Shown one piece after another: positions 31,738-34,114 of a DNA stretch of 34,114 nucleotides. The stretch comes from JBCCSZ01 sp039199225 (lineage in GTDB: Bacteria > Bacteroidota > Bacteroidia > Chitinophagales > Saprospiraceae): positions 1 through 34,114 of the forward strand of contig JBCCSZ010000042.1 in the NCBI GenBank assembly GCA_039199225.1, written 5' to 3'. A model generated the notes under the pieces. That model worked only from the letters and a program-made list of their open reading frames with translations, was not told the origin of the DNA and did no database searches. The translations under genes were made by a program, and so were the position numbers. Numbering within the stretch: position 1 is the stretch's first letter; each line of letters begins with the position of its first letter.

Positions 31738-32939
31738 TCCGACTATTCATCAATTCCATGACTTCCGGAGGAGCCGAAAAAGTAGTGCTCACACTATTGG
31801 ACCGTTTCCAGGCAGCCCAACAAGAGGTACAATTGATTTGCATCGAACACGAACAATTTTACGATGTTCCCGAGAGTGCTTCCGTTCAATATTTATCCAC
31901 TCATCAGTCGATGGAAAATAGCTGGCAAAAAATTCCTTTCTTATTTTTCGGCGCCAGACGATTGAAAAAAATGGTCGTCCAACAAAAGATACCTATTGTC
32001 CAAAGTCATTTACTACGAGCCAGTTTCATCAATGTCATAGCGCGCTGGATGGGCAGTTCGCATCATGCACAAGTCGTCCTGCATTCCCGCATCAACTTTG
32101 ACCACAAGCCCTGGTGGTACCAAATAGTAGCCAAATACTTGTACAAAAAAATATTACATCGCGCAGACTCTGTCGTCTCTATCTGCCAGAGTATGAAAAT
32201 CGAATTGGATGATTACCTGGACCTGAGAAAACATCCGGCACACCACGCCATTTACAACCCCCACGACCTGGCCGACATCAGACAGAAGGCAAAGGCCCAT
32301 ATAGCAGATTTCAAATTTCAGAAAGAAACCGATTACATTATTTCCGTCGGTCGACTCGTTCCGGGAAAACGCCTGGATGATTTGGTTCATGCTTTCGCCG
32401 CCTTGCAACACAGCAAGCCCAACACGGCCCTACTTTTTATTGGCGAAGGCCCTGAGCAAGCCAAGCTACAAGCTTTAAGCGCACAACTTCACGTCAAGGA
32501 AAAAGTCCATTTTTTGGGATACCAACAAAATCCTTTTGCATACATCGCTCGTTCACAGATACTTGTTCTGTCCAGCGAGTGGGAAGGCTTGCCCAATGTA
32601 CTCATAGAAGCCCTGGCGTGCCGAACGGCTGTGGTCTCTTCCGACTGCATCTCCGGTCCTCGCGAAATACTCCATCCGACTTCTAATTTGACAAAGCAAT
32701 TGAGCAATCAGTGGGAAAAGGGTTCTTATGGATTTCTGTATCCGGTGGGAAAATGGCAACTCTTGAAGGAGTGTTTGGAGCGTTTGCTATCGAATTCTGA
32801 GGAACGGATGGCACTGGTGGCTGCGGGTGAAAAACGCGCCCAAGAATTTGAGGCCACCGGCATTGCACATCAGTATTTAAAAAGCTTTGGACTGGTGGCT
32901 GCCAAGTCTACTTCCTGCGCTGAACCAATCCATCGATAA
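31734..32939 (+). CDS. Glycosyltransferase family 4 (second)
   Basis: Second GT-B glycosyltransferase of the locus, 401 residues. The N terminus MIRLFINSMTSGGAEKVVL holds the SGGAE loop common in GT4 enzymes. The C-terminal half has 'IISVGRLVPGKRLDDLVHAFAAL', 'LLFIGEGPEQAKLQAL', 'VHFLGYQQNPFAYIARS' and EX7E as EGLPNVLIE (E284, E292), then SDCISGPREIL and GFLYPVG. ATG at 31734 overlaps the stop of the first glycosyltransferase, indicating coupled translation. Its 3' end overlaps the converging formyltransferase-like gene by 32 bases. Likely it extends the repeat unit after the first transferase; the order of action is not knowable here. Confidence 0.94.
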   Translation: MIRLFINSMTSGGAEKVVLTLLDRFQAAQQEVQLICIEHEQFYDVPESASVQYLSTHQSMENSWQKIPFLFFGARRLKKMVVQQKIPIVQSHLLRASFINVIARWMGSSHHAQVVLHSRINFDHKPWWYQIVAKYLYKKILHRADSVVSICQSMKIELDDYLDLRKHPAHHAIYNPHDLADIRQKAKAHIADFKFQKETDYIISVGRLVPGKRLDDLVHAFAALQHSKPNTALLFIGEGPEQAKLQALSAQLHVKEKVHFLGYQQNPFAYIARSQILVLSSEWEGLPNVLIEALACRTAVVSSDCISGPREILHPTSNLTKQLSNQWEKGSYGFLYPVGKWQLLKECLERLLSNSEERMALVAAGEKRAQEFEATGIAHQYLKSFGLVAAKSTSCAEPIHR

Positions 32940-34114
32940 TTGTCAGGCCCGGTAGGTGTGTGATGGAATGTGTCCGATGGACCGATTTATCCCAGTCTGG
33001 CCGCACATGCTTCCATCGTTTTTCGCGATAAGTCGTCTCCGTCAATTCTTCAACAATATTGAGGTTGAAACCAAAGCCATATTTGCGAGCACAATCCTGT
33101 GAAGGTCGGATCAAGACCCCATCTTGCCAATAGAGATTTCCGGCTGGGCGCGCCCGGCGCACATCCGATACAATAGGGTTTTGAGGATGTGGTGTCCACT
33201 CCTTGGTCAGCGGGGTATCTGCATAAAAGAGAAACAGCTCATCGTGGTGACTGCTGCCCTCGGTCTCTGTCAAAGCAGTAAACAACCACCATTTATTATT
33301 GTGGTAGAAAAGGGTGGTGTCCATTGCACAAACATCTTCCATCAAATTCATCCGATGTGTCCAAGTAGTGGGAAAATCAGTACATTCATACAGCTGTACA
33401 TTGTCCGCCTGATACGATTCTGGAATCATGTAAAGACGATTGTCGTATTCAAATAAAAAGGGATACGACAAATGATAGGGTTTGTCCAGAATCACCGATA
33501 CCGGACCGTGGGAACCATCTTCAAAAAGCTCCATGACAGACAGATGTCCTTTATCCGTTTCAAAAGGTAATTCTTCAAAAAATAAGTAATACCGTCCGGC
33601 TCTTTCCAACAAGAAAGGGTCGGCCCAGAAGCGATCTTTTGGTGGCCATATCTTTTGGAAGGTCTCAAAGTCATAGGACGGCCCTTTTCCAAATTTGTAT
33701 AGAAACAGCCATTGCTCGTGAAAACGGATTTTTTTCCAGACTTTATGAAAAAGTCGACCACCATGCAACAGTAGATTTCGGCTGACCTGCAGGCTGGTTG
33801 GTTCATGTAATTTGGGTGCCGTACCATTTTTAGGAACCCGGCTACTTGTTAACGTAGAGAGGAAAACGTCTTTCCCATGTTGCTGATACAATTGTAAGGC
33901 CCGGCTGAAGAAGGCTTGAATTTTCCAAAAATGTGGATGAACGGCACGGCTGATGGATAGGGACGGAACGACTGACCAGGATTGAAATAAAATATGTCCA
34001 GCTGTGCTTGCCTGCCGTTTGATCCGCAAGCCGGAAACAATCACCTCTTTGAGTTTCACAAACTCCCAATAGCCCAATAAATCGCTGTGTGGCGTTTCCT
34101 CTTCTCCATGTACA
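32908..34114 (-). CDS. Formyltransferase-like/GINT1-N-terminal-like protein, 5' end outside window
   Basis: The reading frame stays open to the right edge, so this is the C-terminal part of a longer gene; a TTG at 34077 should not be taken as the start. The first visible residues (HGEEETPHSDLLGYWEF...VIVSGLRIKRQASTAGHILFQSW) resemble the end of the catalytic region of methionyl-tRNA-formyltransferase-like domains, where a G-F/Y-W-E-V element follows H-G. A beta-propeller-like region follows, with DRFWADPFL, YYLFFEELPFETDKGHLSV, HLSYPFLFEYDNRLYMIPES and a W-rich repeat pattern. It matches the N-terminal domain of glucosamine inositolphosphorylceramide transferase 1 (GINT1). Such fusions occur in bacterial surface-polysaccharide loci and may formylate an amino sugar. 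It overlaps the 3' end of the second glycosyltransferase. Substrate is unknown. Confidence 0.8.
   Translation of the reverse strand, partial: VHGEEETPHSDLLGYWEFVKLKEVIVSGLRIKRQASTAGHILFQSWSVVPSLSISRAVHPHFWKIQAFFSRALQLYQQHGKDVFLSTLTSSRVPKNGTAPKLHEPTSLQVSRNLLLHGGRLFHKVWKKIRFHEQWLFLYKFGKGPSYDFETFQKIWPPKDRFWADPFLLERAGRYYLFFEELPFETDKGHLSVMELFEDGSHGPVSVILDKPYHLSYPFLFEYDNRLYMIPESYQADNVQLYECTDFPTTWTHRMNLMEDVCAMDTTLFYHNNKWWLFTALTETEGSSHHDELFLFYADTPLTKEWTPHPQNPIVSDVRRARPAGNLYWQDGVLIRPSQDCARKYGFGFNLNIVEELTETTYREKRWKHVRPDWDKSVHRTHSITHLPGLTIIDGLVQRRK

Noticed and set aside
34075..34077. TTG as start of the formyltransferase/GINT1-like gene
   Set aside because: The frame is open beyond it to the window edge and the upstream residues continue the formyltransferase-like pattern.

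Overview
The window looks like a chromosomal segment of a Bacteroidota bacterium, most likely of the Saprospiraceae/Lewinella type. This rests on several signs: proteins carrying type IX secretion (T9SS) C-terminal sorting domains of both kinds (CHU_C/type B and FPNP-type A), SprB-like repeats, a Bacteroidota-variant UvrA, LptC and CNNM (CorC/HlyC) genes side by side, lipoproteins with short Bacteroidota-style lipoboxes, start regions without Shine-Dalgarno sequences, and -7 boxes of the TAnnTTTG kind. The family assignment is inference; the phylum is well supported. I see no rRNA, tRNA, CRISPR array, insertion sequence or prophage.

Layout. 1-1878 is the 3' part of uvrA, facing a minus-strand di-haem cytochrome c peroxidase lipoprotein across a strong hairpin. 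A small lipocalin-like lipoprotein lies upstream of the peroxidase. From 11238 down to 4099 runs a compact minus-strand envelope operon: a 1008-residue SprB-repeat/T9SS protein, lptC, a CNNM/CBS transporter-like protein, and a membrane-anchored patatin-like lipase. Diverging from it is pssA-rsmI (phosphatidylserine synthase and the 16S rRNA C1402 2'-O-methyltransferase). Then come a dockerin-like T9SS protein (minus), an unrecognised 473-residue helical protein (plus), and a 1007-residue T9SS protein with five PPC-like repeats (minus). A minus-strand group follows: a TonB-like protein, a coiled-coil protein and a GMC oxidoreductase of the long-chain alcohol oxidase type.

From 23613 the plus strand carries a DUF937-like protein with its own terminator, then an exopolysaccharide locus. 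It holds a Wza-like outer-membrane lipoprotein, a tandemly duplicated 163-bp intergenic element, a Wzc-like chain-length regulator/tyrosine kinase, a Wzy-like polymerase/ligase, a Wzx-like flippase and two GT4 glycosyltransferases, mostly joined by overlapping stop/start codons. At the right edge a convergent, truncated gene encodes the end of a formyltransferase-like domain joined to a GINT1-N-terminal-like beta-propeller domain. Together these genes would build, flip, polymerise and export a surface polysaccharide; the priming glycosyltransferase is not in view.

The most unusual element is the two-copy 163-bp repeat between the wza- and wzc-like genes. Each copy holds an intact 37-codon ORF. 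The two ORFs differ at four bases, three of them silent third positions and the fourth a Phe-to-Leu change. This suggests, but does not prove, a duplicated small peptide or leader controlling wzc expression.
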